Program-made: the position numbers and the translations under genes
The notes under the pieces: model-generated
The model's database searches: none
What the model saw: only the letters and a program-made list of their open reading frames with translations
What the model was told of the DNA's origin: nothing
Shown here: one piece after another, positions 51,728 through 60,365 of the stretch
Layout: every line of letters begins with the position of its first letter
Position numbering within the stretch: position 1 is the first letter of the stretch
Assembly (NCBI RefSeq): GCF_029094545.1
Contig: NZ_CP117835.1
Coordinates: 1,654,001 to 1,718,000, forward strand
Direction: 5' to 3'
From: Alkalihalophilus pseudofirmus
Lineage (GTDB): Bacteria > Bacillota > Bacilli > Bacillales > Bacillaceae_D
DNA length: 64,000 bases

Positions 51728-52594
51728 ATGAGGAAATATCAAAGTATTACACGTCATGGGAAAAGCGGCACACACCTTACAATTGAAACTAATGATGAGA
51801 TTATTATCCAAGAGAAATTAGATGGTGCAAATGCAAGCTTCAAGCTCGAAGATGGAAAAGTGGTTGCATTCTCTCGCAATACTAAACTAGATATGAGTAA
51901 TGGCTTAAGAGGCTTCTATCAGTGGACTCAAACACTTGATCCGAGCAAACTATTGGAAGGCGTAGTGTACTTCGGAGAATGGCTAGTAAAGCACAAGCTC
52001 TCTTATGGAGAAAATGAAAATCAGTTTTATCTGTTCGATATTTTTAATGAGAATATTGAAGAATACGTATCATTTCAAATGGTAGAAGATGAGTCTGAGC
52101 GCTTAGGATTAAATTTGATTCCTATTTTCTATAAAGGTGTAACCTTACCGTTTGAAGAGATTGAGAAATATGCGGGAAAATCAATGCTTGGCGATGTTGG
52201 AGAAGGCGTTGTAGTAAAGAACTACAATTATCGAGATAAGTATAACAACCAAGTATTCACAAAGATTGTAACGAAAGAGTTTCAAGAAAAAGCTGGTGTG
52301 AAAAATCCTAAAGTTGCTACAGCAAACAAAGATAGCTTTGATCAGTTCCTTGATACATATATGACTAAACCAAGAGTAGAGAAGATTCTACATAAGATGG
52401 TCGATGAGCAAATCTTAGAAGAAGACTATGCAATTGAAGATATGGGGTTAATTCTTAAAAATGCAGGTAGTAGAGTATATGATGACTTAATTAAAGAAGA
52501 ATTAGACTCTTTACTTAAGCAACTACGAGCAAAAGTAGGAAAAAGATTGCCAGTAGTCATTAAAGAGATTTTAGTGGAGCAAAACCGAGCATAG
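51728..52594 (+). CDS. ATP-dependent RNA-ligase-family protein (Rnl2-like), 288 aa
   Basis: Nucleotidyltransferase motifs are in order: IIQEKLDGANASF (motif I, lysine nucleophile near 34), VYFGEWLV (motif III), GEGVVVKNY (motif IV) and FTKIV (motif V). Length and motif I context (EKxDGAN) fit the RNA ligase/Rnl2 family more than NAD or ATP DNA ligases. The enzyme would seal nicked RNA, as T4 Rnl1/2 do to repair tRNA cut by host defence nucleases. A macro-domain gene follows 106 bases later. ATG behind AGAGG. Confidence 0.82.
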   Translation: MRKYQSITRHGKSGTHLTIETNDEIIIQEKLDGANASFKLEDGKVVAFSRNTKLDMSNGLRGFYQWTQTLDPSKLLEGVVYFGEWLVKHKLSYGENENQFYLFDIFNENIEEYVSFQMVEDESERLGLNLIPIFYKGVTLPFEEIEKYAGKSMLGDVGEGVVVKNYNYRDKYNNQVFTKIVTKEFQEKAGVKNPKVATANKDSFDQFLDTYMTKPRVEKILHKMVDEQILEEDYAIEDMGLILKNAGSRVYDDLIKEELDSLLKQLRAKVGKRLPVVIKEILVEQNRA

Positions 52595-52700
52595 CCTAAA
52601 ATCAATGTGTTAAAAAGCTAGTAAAATCAAGGTTTTAGAGCAGTCAATATTGTAATAAAATGCGTGTTTTATTAAAAGTTAAAATTAACGAGGTGTAATT

Positions 52701-53126
52701 ATGAAATTCGGTGAAGAAGTAAAGGATTTATTCTCGGTATCAAATGATTACTTTCTAGCTCACTGTATTAGTGCTGACGCTAAAATGGGAGCAGGAATTG
52801 CAGTTAAGTTTAAAAGAAGATTTAAGCTTTGGGAATTTCAGAAGGTAGCACAAGAAACAGGATTAAAAGTAGGAAGCTGTGCAATGGTAGGTCGAGTACT
52901 CAATCTTATTACAAAAGAATGCTATTGGCATAAACCAACTTACTTAACTTTTAGAGCAGCTTTAGTAAATATGAAGAAGATTGCTCTAAAACATGAAATT
53001 GACAAAATTGCTATGCCTCAAATTGGTGCAGGTTTAGATAGGCTAGATTGGGAAAAGAACAAAGAAATAATTCAAGACGTGTTTAAAGATACAGATGTTG
53101 AAATCTTAGTTTGTAAACTAAAATGA
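52701..53126 (+). CDS. Macro-domain protein (ADP-ribose binding/phosphatase), 141 aa
   Basis: The N-terminal HCISADAKMGAGIAVKFKR and later MPQIGAGLDRLDW are the two ADP-ribose loops of the Poa1-like macro domain, which in yeast removes the 1''-phosphate of ADP-ribose, a by-product of tRNA splicing. Members also remove ADP-ribose from proteins or DNA. Placement after an RNA-ligase gene fits RNA repair or counter-defence. ATG behind GAGGTG. Confidence 0.88.
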   Translation: MKFGEEVKDLFSVSNDYFLAHCISADAKMGAGIAVKFKRRFKLWEFQKVAQETGLKVGSCAMVGRVLNLITKECYWHKPTYLTFRAALVNMKKIALKHEIDKIAMPQIGAGLDRLDWEKNKEIIQDVFKDTDVEILVCKLK

Positions 53127-53135
53127 GGTGTAACT

Positions 53136-53393
53136 ATGAAAATTGAAATTGGTAAACGTAAATACATAGAAACAGATTCAATTGGATATTTAATCAAAGA
53201 ATATACTGGCAAGCAGGATAAGAAGACAGGTAAGGATTTATATACTATCATTGGCAGCTATGGAACATTAGATCATGCTATCAAAGGTGCTTTTAAACAC
53301 TTAGTTCATTTATCCGATGCAGAGATATTAGAGCAGCTTCAGAAAGATATTGAGAAAGTAAAAGAGAAACTGACTAAAATTTATACGATGTGA
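53136..53393 (+). CDS. Hypothetical protein, 85 aa
   Basis: ATG 9 bases after the macro gene, its GAGGTG overlapping that stop. Basic, strands then long helix. Likely co-translated with the macro gene; not recognised. Confidence 0.62.
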   Translation: MKIEIGKRKYIETDSIGYLIKEYTGKQDKKTGKDLYTIIGSYGTLDHAIKGAFKHLVHLSDAEILEQLQKDIEKVKEKLTKIYTM

Positions 53394-53402
53394 GGACTCA
53401 AA

Positions 53403-53522
53403 ATGAAAGAGATGAAATTTAAAGTTAATTATGAGTTTGAATTTATTTGCAGGTATGGATATTACGATGTCTATGCTTTATGGGTTAATGGCAAACATAT
53501 AGGACTACATATTGTTCACTAA
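53403..53522 (+). CDS. Small protein, 39 aa
   Basis: ATG behind TGAGGA at the previous stop. Strand-rich with aromatic residues. Confidence 0.5.
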   Translation: MKEMKFKVNYEFEFICRYGYYDVYALWVNGKHIGLHIVH

Positions 53523-53558
53523 GTTAAAATGAATAAAAATCAGATAGGGGATAGATAA

Positions 53559-53804
53559 ATGATTAAACCATATTTTAAACATAGTAGCAACTTTAGTTTA
53601 GTTGAAGTAGAGGATCATGGAGTAATTAATTTGACAGAGTTACCGATTAAAGTGAGAGAAGGCGAAGAAGGTCATTATGAGCTAGGATGGGTTTCTACAT
53701 CTATTGAGGGAGAAAGTACATACATATTGTCTGAATATGGTGGAAAAAGCTCTTTAACTTTTGGTGGGCGAAATATTGGAGTTTTACGTGAATTAGTCAA
53801 GTAA
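53559..53804 (+). CDS. Hypothetical protein, 81 aa
   Basis: ATG behind AGGGG. Strand-rich, acidic, Gly-rich. Confidence 0.6.
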   Translation: MIKPYFKHSSNFSLVEVEDHGVINLTELPIKVREGEEGHYELGWVSTSIEGESTYILSEYGGKSSLTFGGRNIGVLRELVK

Positions 53805-53843
53805 TCTTCTATCTGGATATGAATATAATTAAGAGGTGGAAAA

Positions 53844-54026
53844 ATGGATAAGCAGCAACATAATTACCTGTTAAATTATCTCGTAACAATTGATAATAAA
53901 TTTGACTCCTCAAGAATTGGTCATAAATAAATTCACCAAGACATGATGTGAGTAATCGCTAGGCTAGCCACTGAGCTATATGAAACTCAGGAGAAATTAA
54001 GAGATATAGAAAATAAGATAAAGTAA
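53844..54026 (+). pseudogene. Disrupted small gene region
   Basis: From ATG 53844 (AGAGGTGG upstream) the frame ends at 53930. A shifted frame from about 53902 reads LTPQELVINKFTKT, more protein-like. A third stretch to 54026 reads ATELYETQEKLRDIENKIK without a start codon. One or two single-base changes would restore longer genes. Confidence 0.4.
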
Positions 54027-54072
54027 CAATCTTAAAGAGACTTGCTATGGCTTTTAAAAGGAGTGGTATACA

Positions 54073-54207
54073 TTGACTAAATTGAACAATCTAGAGAGAA
54101 AGTTAGTAGCTACAATTTTATCTCATGTTGAAAAGAATTGTTCTGAGGTAGAAGAAGTTGAAGATTACCTTTGGAAGATGCTAGATAAAGATACAGATAT
54201 GGAATAG
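54073..54207 (+). CDS. Small protein, 44 aa (TTG start)
   Basis: TTG behind AAAGGAGTGG. Acidic, helical. Confidence 0.55.
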   Translation: MTKLNNLERKLVATILSHVEKNCSEVEEVEDYLWKMLDKDTDME

Positions 54208-54233
54208 GTGAAAAATTGAAAGGTGGATAGCCT

Positions 54234-54425
54234 ATGTATGGGTTTATTTGCAAAGATGAGAATTACGAATGGTGGGTACGCAGGAAAGAAAAAGGCAGAT
54301 CAGAAATTATCATATCAAGAGAGAGTGATGATTGGATCACACATTACGACTTAAGCTATGTCACAAGCATGTATTGTGATTGTCCTAAAGAAGTAAAGAG
54401 TGTAGCAAAAGAACTTATTTCTTAA
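54234..54425 (+). CDS. Hypothetical protein, 63 aa
   Basis: ATG behind AGGTGGA. Trp/Arg-rich; not recognised. Confidence 0.58.
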   Translation: MYGFICKDENYEWWVRRKEKGRSEIIISRESDDWITHYDLSYVTSMYCDCPKEVKSVAKELIS

Positions 54426-54481
54426 TTTACTATTCAAATAAAAGAGAGATTTTAAATCAACCTGCAAGGGAGAGATATGAA

Positions 54482-54694
54482 ATGAAGAAGAACTTCAAAT
54501 TTGTACTTTCAGATAAACTGAAAAAAGCAGCTCCTCATTCGGCTAATACAGAATTTATAGCTGAAAAGCATGACAGCATTGATGACCTATACGTGATTTC
54601 TTGGGAAGAAGATGGAGAATGGGGAGTTAACAATTATTTAGATGAAGATGTATTTGACAATGTTAACAACGGTTCTTGGGTTCTTGTAGACTAA
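54482..54694 (+). CDS. Hypothetical acidic protein, 70 aa
   Basis: ATG behind AGGGAGAG. Not recognised. Confidence 0.6.
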   Translation: MKKNFKFVLSDKLKKAAPHSANTEFIAEKHDSIDDLYVISWEEDGEWGVNNYLDEDVFDNVNNGSWVLVD

Positions 54695-54713
54695 GCGAAT
54701 GGAGTTGGGCTAT

Positions 54714-55040
54714 GTGACTTATGGTGTTATTAATGATTGGGATGGGCTAGTTGATTCATTTGATTCATATGAGGAAGCAGAAGCAGCATATGAAAAGGAG
54801 AAGCAAGGAAGAGTATGTGAAGGCGTAGAAGTCGAGCAGTCATTTGTAAGTTTGGTTGAACTAGATGAAGAATTAGAGGAAATTAGAACAATCAAGAAAG
54901 TAGTAGCTGTTGAAGATGTCCAACTAAGTAAAGAGATAGGAAGTCCTAAAGATAATGGCTATGACTGGGTTGGATGGGCTAAATGGCTTGATGTAACAAA
55001 TAACGTGAAAATTAGAAGCGGTAGGAAACAACATGAATAA
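54714..55040 (+). CDS. Hypothetical acidic protein, 108 aa (GTG start)
   Basis: GTG 54714 is 9 bases after GGAG, whereas the in-frame ATG 54699 lacks a site. Very acidic. Overlaps the next gene by 8 bases. Confidence 0.58.
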   Translation: MTYGVINDWDGLVDSFDSYEEAEAAYEKEKQGRVCEGVEVEQSFVSLVELDEELEEIRTIKKVVAVEDVQLSKEIGSPKDNGYDWVGWAKWLDVTNNVKIRSGRKQHE

Positions 55041-55278
55041 CAACTCGCATGCTTTTGTTCATATAATAAATGACTTAAGAATGAAATTAAGAGACGCAAA
55101 TAGAAAAAATGAGCGTTTTGAAAAGATTATTTGTTCTATTGCTAATATTGACACTCTATTCCTACAGTCAAATGGAGAGGATCGAGAGTTTAATGAAACA
55201 GAGGCACTAGAAGAAATTGAAAGGTTAGTGATGCCTGTTTGGATAGAATACTGTAAGAGACAGCATGATAATGATTAA
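55033..55278 (+). CDS. Hypothetical protein, 81 aa
   Basis: ATG inside the end of the previous gene, so coupled. Helical. Not recognised. Confidence 0.6.
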   Translation: MNNNSHAFVHIINDLRMKLRDANRKNERFEKIICSIANIDTLFLQSNGEDREFNETEALEEIERLVMPVWIEYCKRQHDND

Positions 55279-55313
55279 TAAATAATTAAAATTAACGAAG
55301 GGATATGATTGTA

Positions 55314-55763
55314 TTGAAGTTAGATTATGGCTCTGGAAGTCAGCCGAAAAATGGGTTTCTAAGCTCTGACTTTTGTGGCAGCCCAAACTATGACTACTAC
55401 ATAAAGGATTATAAAGTATTAGATGCGCAAGATCATTCTTTTGATGTAATCCATTGTCGTAATGTAATTCATCATATACCGGAAGAGGATCTACCAATAC
55501 TGTTTGCTGAGTTTAAAAGGTTGCTAAAACATGATGGTGAGCTAATCATATCTGAACCAAGGAAAGAATTTCATAAGCAGAATTTAATACTTGATATTAT
55601 TTGGTACAGGTTTCTTACTCATAACGATAAAATCATGCTACCTCAAGAATATGTAGATTATAAGAGGTATTTAGATGGCTTCATAGCAGTACATAGTAAG
55701 GATGATTATAATAATGAAGTTGTTACATATAAGAAAGCAGAAATAGTAAAACTAGCAATTTAA
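55314..55763 (+). CDS. Class I SAM-dependent methyltransferase, 149 aa
   Basis: LDYGSGSQP is the SAM-binding loop, followed by DHSFDVIHCRNVIHHI (motif post-II of Methyltransf_11) and HDGELIISEP. At ~149 residues it is a short domain; the C-terminus is irregular. TTG 55314 is favoured by a GAAGGG site; ATG 55305 is too close to it. The substrate is unknown. Confidence 0.8.
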   Translation: MKLDYGSGSQPKNGFLSSDFCGSPNYDYYIKDYKVLDAQDHSFDVIHCRNVIHHIPEEDLPILFAEFKRLLKHDGELIISEPRKEFHKQNLILDIIWYRFLTHNDKIMLPQEYVDYKRYLDGFIAVHSKDDYNNEVVTYKKAEIVKLAI

Positions 55764-55784
55764 AATAATTATGAGGTGATAAAT

Positions 55785-55988
55785 ATGAAAAATACAAATG
55801 AAATTACAGAAACAGTAGTCGAGTTTTTAAATACAGATGAAAATTGCACTTTAGTTTCAAACGAGATAAATATGCATGAAGTTTTAACCATCGCAAATAG
55901 AGAAAAAATAAATATTAATAACAAAGAAGGAAAAAAGTTTGAATCGTCTTTTGGATCACAAAAAGAGCATTATATTAGATATGAATAA
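55785..55988 (+). CDS. Hypothetical protein, 67 aa
   Basis: ATG 55785 behind GAGGTG. Glu/Asn-rich. Confidence 0.58.
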   Translation: MKNTNEITETVVEFLNTDENCTLVSNEINMHEVLTIANREKININNKEGKKFESSFGSQKEHYIRYE

Positions 55989-56021
55989 AATGAATCTTTC
56001 AATGAAAGGAGGTAAATGAGC

Positions 56022-56219
56022 TTGCCAAACTACTTAAAAGGTGTGTATGATTTTAAAACAAGTGAACTAGTAGAAGAATTATCAAAGCGCTTAGGTGTCG
56101 AGAAACTAACAGCAGCTCCTCATTCTGACTTTACTGTTCAGGTTGATAAAGACTGGAATGGGCAAAAAGAAGATTGGACAGACGAAGGAAGTGCAATTAT
56201 CCTCATTATTAAAGATTAA
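56022..56219 (+). CDS. Hypothetical protein, 65 aa (start ambiguous)
   Basis: AAAGGAGG is 8 bases before TTG 56022 and very close to an in-frame ATG at 56016. Acidic C-terminus. Confidence 0.58.
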   Translation: MPNYLKGVYDFKTSELVEELSKRLGVEKLTAAPHSDFTVQVDKDWNGQKEDWTDEGSAIILIIKD

Positions 56220-56231
56220 AGGTGATACATA

Positions 56232-56519
56232 ATGAACATTAATCAATTCATAACAGACTATAAGCAAGGCTTTCCTCTACATGAGATCTGCAGCATGAGA
56301 AATATTGACCGAGCAGTTGCATTAAAGACTTTACAGCAAATTAAAGAGAACAATAAAACAGGCTACAAGTACAATCAAGCTTTCAAACAACTATTAGCAG
56401 ACAGATATGTTGCTGGTGGAAGCATTCAGTCTATGGCAAATGAAATTGGCTCATCTTGGAATGTAATTAAAAAGTATGTTGATGAGATGCTTGAGAAGAA
56501 GTATAGGAAGGTGATCTGA
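56232..56519 (+). CDS. HTH-containing protein, 95 aa
   Basis: ATG behind AAAGGTG. Two HTH-like repeats: PLHEICSMRNIDRAVALKTL and SIQSMANEIGSSWNVIKKYV. A DNA-binding regulator or small terminase-like protein is possible. Confidence 0.62.
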   Translation: MNINQFITDYKQGFPLHEICSMRNIDRAVALKTLQQIKENNKTGYKYNQAFKQLLADRYVAGGSIQSMANEIGSSWNVIKKYVDEMLEKKYRKVI

Positions 56520-56833
56520 TGCAGAGGAAAGAGTTTTACATAGTAAGTGTGGAAAATGGTAGTGATGTAAGTGAATATGAGGGTGTGCTAAATGAATTTA
56601 ATGTACATATTGAACAAATGGAAACTGTTGATATGCTTAGCTGTGCTACTGTACATATTCCTGTGTGGAAAATTTCTTTAACAATTGATGAGTTAAGCAG
56701 CTTACCAGAGAAGTTAGGTTGTGAATTGATCGTAGATAATGATTACACTTTGTATCATTTTAAGGATGATTATGATGTGATTGAAGAGCTTGAAGGTACA
56801 GTATTAGAAATTTATGATGGATATAGAGAATAA
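56519..56833 (+). CDS. Hypothetical acidic protein, 104 aa
   Basis: ATG overlaps the last base of the previous stop. Strand/helix alternation; not recognised. Confidence 0.6.
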   Translation: MQRKEFYIVSVENGSDVSEYEGVLNEFNVHIEQMETVDMLSCATVHIPVWKISLTIDELSSLPEKLGCELIVDNDYTLYHFKDDYDVIEELEGTVLEIYDGYRE

Positions 56834-56876
56834 AATTAAATAAAATATTTGTATTACAAAAACAGGAGATGATTAA

Positions 56877-57227
56877 GTGAGTAAACAAGTAGAAGTGACA
56901 AAGGAAATGGCTGATGTGTTGGATGAAGTTATCCATAAGAATAATTCTATCGAGGAAAACTTGTATGAAGTTTTATCGTATATTAATGACTACATGCCGG
57001 ATTTAGATGGATACTTAAATAAAAACAATATGAGCGCTCATAGACTTTTAGATGCTATCACTTGCGGATACAAGCACAAGTATGAGTTTAAAGAGAGAGA
57101 TATTGTAATTTGTGAAGATACTGGCACTATCTATCAACTTCCTACAAAATTAGTCTCTGTGTCAGCGGCTAATAAACTTGAGAGATTCAAGCTAGTCTGC
57201 AAAGCAGAAAACAGAGAAGATAAATAA
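56877..57227 (+). CDS. Hypothetical protein, 116 aa (GTG start)
   Basis: GTG behind AGGAGATG. Helical N-terminus, beta-rich C-terminus. Not recognised. Confidence 0.62.
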   Translation: MSKQVEVTKEMADVLDEVIHKNNSIEENLYEVLSYINDYMPDLDGYLNKNNMSAHRLLDAITCGYKHKYEFKERDIVICEDTGTIYQLPTKLVSVSAANKLERFKLVCKAENREDK

Positions 57228-57345
57228 ATTAAATAAAAAATTCGTTTTAAGGAGAAATGACACAGACGAGGAAAAAAAGACACATTGAGTTTGTTGGGTA
57301 TGGCTGTTTCAGTTAATAAAATTGCTAAAGAGATAGGTGATTAAC

Positions 57346-57672
57346 ATACATATTAAACGAGCAATCAGAAAAATGAAAAAAGGTATTCCTATTACCCATA
57401 CTTCTTATATGAAGAAGGTAAATTTCAGGTATGTAATAGCTCAATTCTATGATGATAGATTTGATAAGTTACTAACCGAAGAAGACTTGATTAATAGTTA
57501 CAAAGGATATAAGAAAGTTTTAAAAGATAAATATGATTATCAGTGGGAGGTTTGGGATACTAATGCAGAAAAAGCTAACATTCAGCAGAAATTAGAAAAG
57601 CTAAAAGATCAGGAATATATGTTGAAATATGAAATGAGTGAGTTGGAGAATAGGCTCAAATCTTTTGACTAA
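57346..57672 (+). CDS. Hypothetical basic coiled-coil protein, ~108 aa (ATA start proposed)
   Basis: The only ribosome site, ATAGGTG, contains the in-frame GTG at 57337 and is 6 bases before ATA 57346; the same spacing and bases (AGGTGATTAAC) precede the AUU start at 43447. Basic N-terminus, C-terminal coiled coil. Confidence 0.55.
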   Translation: MHIKRAIRKMKKGIPITHTSYMKKVNFRYVIAQFYDDRFDKLLTEEDLINSYKGYKKVLKDKYDYQWEVWDTNAEKANIQQKLEKLKDQEYMLKYEMSELENRLKSFD

Positions 57673-57693
57673 AAATAGATAAGAGGTGTGTGA

Positions 57694-57870
57694 ATGATAA
57701 TTGATGAAAGTAAAATTAATGAATTAATCCAGAGTGAAGTGAAAGCCCAAGTTGAAAAGAAGATGAGGCTTCAAAAAGAGATTGAGGAAAAATATGAATA
57801 TGAAAAAGATATTTGGTATAAAGACATTGCAAAATCCATCTCATGCAAGTCGATGCAAGAGGATTACTGA
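57694..57870 (+). CDS. Hypothetical coiled-coil protein, 58 aa
   Basis: ATG behind AGAGGTG; Glu/Lys-rich helix. Confidence 0.58.
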   Translation: MIIDESKINELIQSEVKAQVEKKMRLQKEIEEKYEYEKDIWYKDIAKSISCKSMQEDY

Positions 57871-57931
57871 AGCACTTGAGGAAAATGATAATTACTATTA
57901 ATTAAAATTAATTTTAAAAGAAGGTGTAATA

Positions 57932-58382
57932 GTGAGAGAGATTAAATTCAGAGCATGGGACAAAGAGCACGAGAGAATGTTTGACGTTGTTAAAATCACC
58001 TATGAAGACAACTCTGCTATTGCTTGGAGAAGCCCATATAAAAAATGAAAAGGTTATTTGGGAAACCAGTGGGTTAGAAGTCGATCAAGAATGCGAACTA
58101 ATGCAATTTACAGGCTACAAGGATAAAAATAACAAGATGATTTATGAAGGCGACATATTAGAAGGTAGTCACTATCCAATTAGCAATGAGGATGATTATT
58201 ACTTGGTGGTGGATTATGCTGAGGATCGATTTTGGGGTGTAAGGAGATTATCCTCTAATTCATCAGCAAGAGGAATTTCAAACGGTATGGCAGATGGCTT
58301 ATACGAATTTTCTGATCAAGATTTAGAGGTGGTTGGAAATATTTATGAAGACTCAGAACTATTGGTAGAAGAAGTTAAATAG
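57932..58382 (+). pseudogene. yopX-family gene frameshifted at an A6 run
   Basis: The GTG start (AAGGTG upstream) gives REIKFRAWDKEHERMFDV, the standard YopX N-terminus, but stops at TGA 58046. The next frame continues with ELMQFTGYKDKNNKMIYEGD, the standard YopX core, to TAG 58380. Removing one A from the run at 58040-58045 joins both into a full protein of about 149 residues. YopX proteins are common in SPbeta-like and other phages, with unknown function. Confidence 0.8.
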
Positions 58383-58440
58383 ATAGCAATTAAAATAAAA
58401 ACTTTGTTTTATCTACAATTAAATAATAGGAGGGATAACT

Positions 58441-59163
58441 ATTAAGATTTTAAAGCTACATAAGTCAAAGCATGGTCATTATTATGCTGTATTTGATGAG
58501 ATACCCGAAATGACATATGAAAGAATAGGGTTAGACTATGTTGGCACATCTGTTGACTCCATTGGAGATATTATTTCTAGTCACCATTTAAAGCGAGAAG
58601 CATTTGGTAATGCCTTTGCTGGTAGAACAATTAAACTAAAAATGAAAGACGGTAGTATAGAAAGAATTAAAGATTATTGGTTTGATTGTGGTTCTTATGA
58701 AAGTCACGGTGAGTTTATAAGTATTGGGGCAGGAAGAATTGAGGAGCTTCAAAACTGTTATGTGTACTCTGGATATAATATAAACAAAGCGACATTCGAG
58801 AGAATGCTAAACGATTATCTGTCTAGGGAGAGAATATATGATTACAGAGAGATTGAGGAATGGTGTAATCTGCAGCACAAATGGTATGAAGTAGTTGTAA
58901 ACAATAAGAAGATTCCGTATATGATGAATAAATATGGAGAAATGGTTGAAAAGTGGACAAAGAAAAAAGTGTTTGCAAGGGAGAATAGAATAAAATCATT
59001 CGGTGGAAAATTGAAAGAGTTTACATATTTTAAATTTAAATATAAAGATGAGGACAGATTAATTAAAATTGAGGCAAATTATCTGGACGTTCTCAAAGCT
59101 ACTCTACCTTATTCAGAAGAAGAAATTATTAAGAATTGCAAACTGCCATTAAGAAACACGTAG
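58441..59163 (+). CDS. Hypothetical protein, 240 aa, AUU start
   Basis: AGGAGGG is 5-6 bases before ATT 58441. The first in-frame ATG (58510) has no site, and the intervening 23 codons look protein-like (ILKLHKSKHGHYYAVFDEIP). N-terminal beta-rich region, basic helical C-terminus. Not recognised. Confidence 0.65.
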   Translation: MKILKLHKSKHGHYYAVFDEIPEMTYERIGLDYVGTSVDSIGDIISSHHLKREAFGNAFAGRTIKLKMKDGSIERIKDYWFDCGSYESHGEFISIGAGRIEELQNCYVYSGYNINKATFERMLNDYLSRERIYDYREIEEWCNLQHKWYEVVVNNKKIPYMMNKYGEMVEKWTKKKVFARENRIKSFGGKLKEFTYFKFKYKDEDRLIKIEANYLDVLKATLPYSEEEIIKNCKLPLRNT

Positions 59164-59224
59164 ACTATGAAATAGTAATTTTAACGAATGATTAGTGTAA
59201 TTCTTAAATAAGGAGTTATTAAAT

Positions 59225-59287
59225 TTGAAGAACTTAATTCACTTGCTGTGTTGGACAGGGTTTACAATCGGAATTTTATTGCTTTAG
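59225..59287 (+). CDS. Possible 20-aa membrane peptide (TTG start)
   Basis: TTG is 8-9 bases after AAGGAG, and all but the first residues are hydrophobic. An overlapping frame (59218 to about 59307, ATT start, 29 codons) is an alternative. Confidence 0.35.
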   Translation: MKNLIHLLCWTGFTIGILLL

Positions 59288-59313
59288 AAACTAGTTATGG
59301 AGGATAGATAATA

Positions 59314-59529
59314 ATGAACCAAGAAGAAAGAGAGCAATTTCAAGAGCTAGGAGAAGCTTGGGAAGATATAAAAAGTAGAAGCGAGAATCTCCATCCAAAG
59401 TACGTTGATTGGCTTATTGAAATAATCAATAAACAAGAGGAAGAAATTGTAAGTCTAGAGAAGCGATCTGAAGGAGCTTTGTATATCTCTAATTATAAAG
59501 TTCAGCCTAAAGAGAAATTTGAGCTTTAA
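59314..59529 (+). CDS. Hypothetical acidic protein, 71 aa
   Basis: ATG with GGAGG upstream. Helical, Glu-rich. Confidence 0.62.
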   Translation: MNQEEREQFQELGEAWEDIKSRSENLHPKYVDWLIEIINKQEEEIVSLEKRSEGALYISNYKVQPKEKFEL

Positions 59530-59589
59530 GTCCCGTACCATCTTGCAGCGTTAAATAAAATACAGGATTTATAGAAATAGGAGATCATT

Positions 59590-59814
59590 ATGACTAAACC
59601 AATATTAAATAAGGAATACATGATGGAACTTCTCAGAGATTTTAAAAACACTCAACCTAAAAAGAAACGGAACAATATAGACCAACTATTCCACAAGATG
59701 ATCACAGGGAAAGAGTTAAATCGCAGGAACAAAGAGACGTATAAGGAATGGCAGAATTTCTTCGCTAGTGCTGTATTAAAGGGAGTAGTCATAAAAGGAG
59801 TGAGTAAAAATTAA
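59590..59814 (+). CDS. Hypothetical basic protein, 74 aa
   Basis: ATG behind AGGAG. Lys/Arg-rich, probably nucleic-acid binding. Its stop overlaps the start of the next gene. Confidence 0.6.
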   Translation: MTKPILNKEYMMELLRDFKNTQPKKKRNNIDQLFHKMITGKELNRRNKETYKEWQNFFASAVLKGVVIKGVSKN

Positions 59815-60352
59815 ACTTGAAAAGCAACTGCTTAAGGATAAGAGAAAAAAGATACTTAATAAGGTTTTTGAAAACACGATTAAGTATCTTATCGGATATC
59901 CAGTTCACTATACAATTATCTATCCGAGCGAATACATAAAAAAGAAATATACTGAATATGAAGAGTCCTATTATCGAAAACGATTTGATGTAGTTGAAAT
60001 GAAAGCTATGAAAGAAATTAAACAGTTTGCAGCAAGTAGGTTAGCTGGTATGTTTGGAGGTTTAACAATTGCTGAAAAATTAAGCTATGATGAAGATGAG
60101 GATTTAGTAATATCAAAGTTTCTCAGTGATTCTACTTATAGATATAATAAAAAAGGTCGTAAGTTCTCTATGATGTATGGGAAACTATTTAAAGAAGAGA
60201 TCGAAAAGAATCATCTTAAGTATATGAATGAGCTTGTGGTCTGGTTATTAGACGAAGGTTGCAATGTTAGACATATGCAGGTTTGGTCAGGCTATAGCAG
60301 GGTTGACTGGTTAGTGGCTGAATTAAAAAAAGATAAAATTAATCGATTATAA
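59810..60352 (+). CDS. Hypothetical basic protein, 180 aa, AUU start
   Basis: AAAGGAGTG is 8 bases before ATT 59810. The first in-frame ATG (59999) lacks a site, and the 63 codons before it are clearly coding. Helical and basic. Not recognised. Confidence 0.65.
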   Translation: MKLEKQLLKDKRKKILNKVFENTIKYLIGYPVHYTIIYPSEYIKKKYTEYEESYYRKRFDVVEMKAMKEIKQFAASRLAGMFGGLTIAEKLSYDEDEDLVISKFLSDSTYRYNKKGRKFSMMYGKLFKEEIEKNHLKYMNELVVWLLDEGCNVRHMQVWSGYSRVDWLVAELKKDKINRL

Positions 60353-60365
60353 AGAGGTGATTTAA

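Noticed and set aside
57257-57316. 19-codon ORF after AAGGAG
   Set aside because: ATG is only two bases from the ribosome site and the region before the next gene looks like leader; support is too weak.
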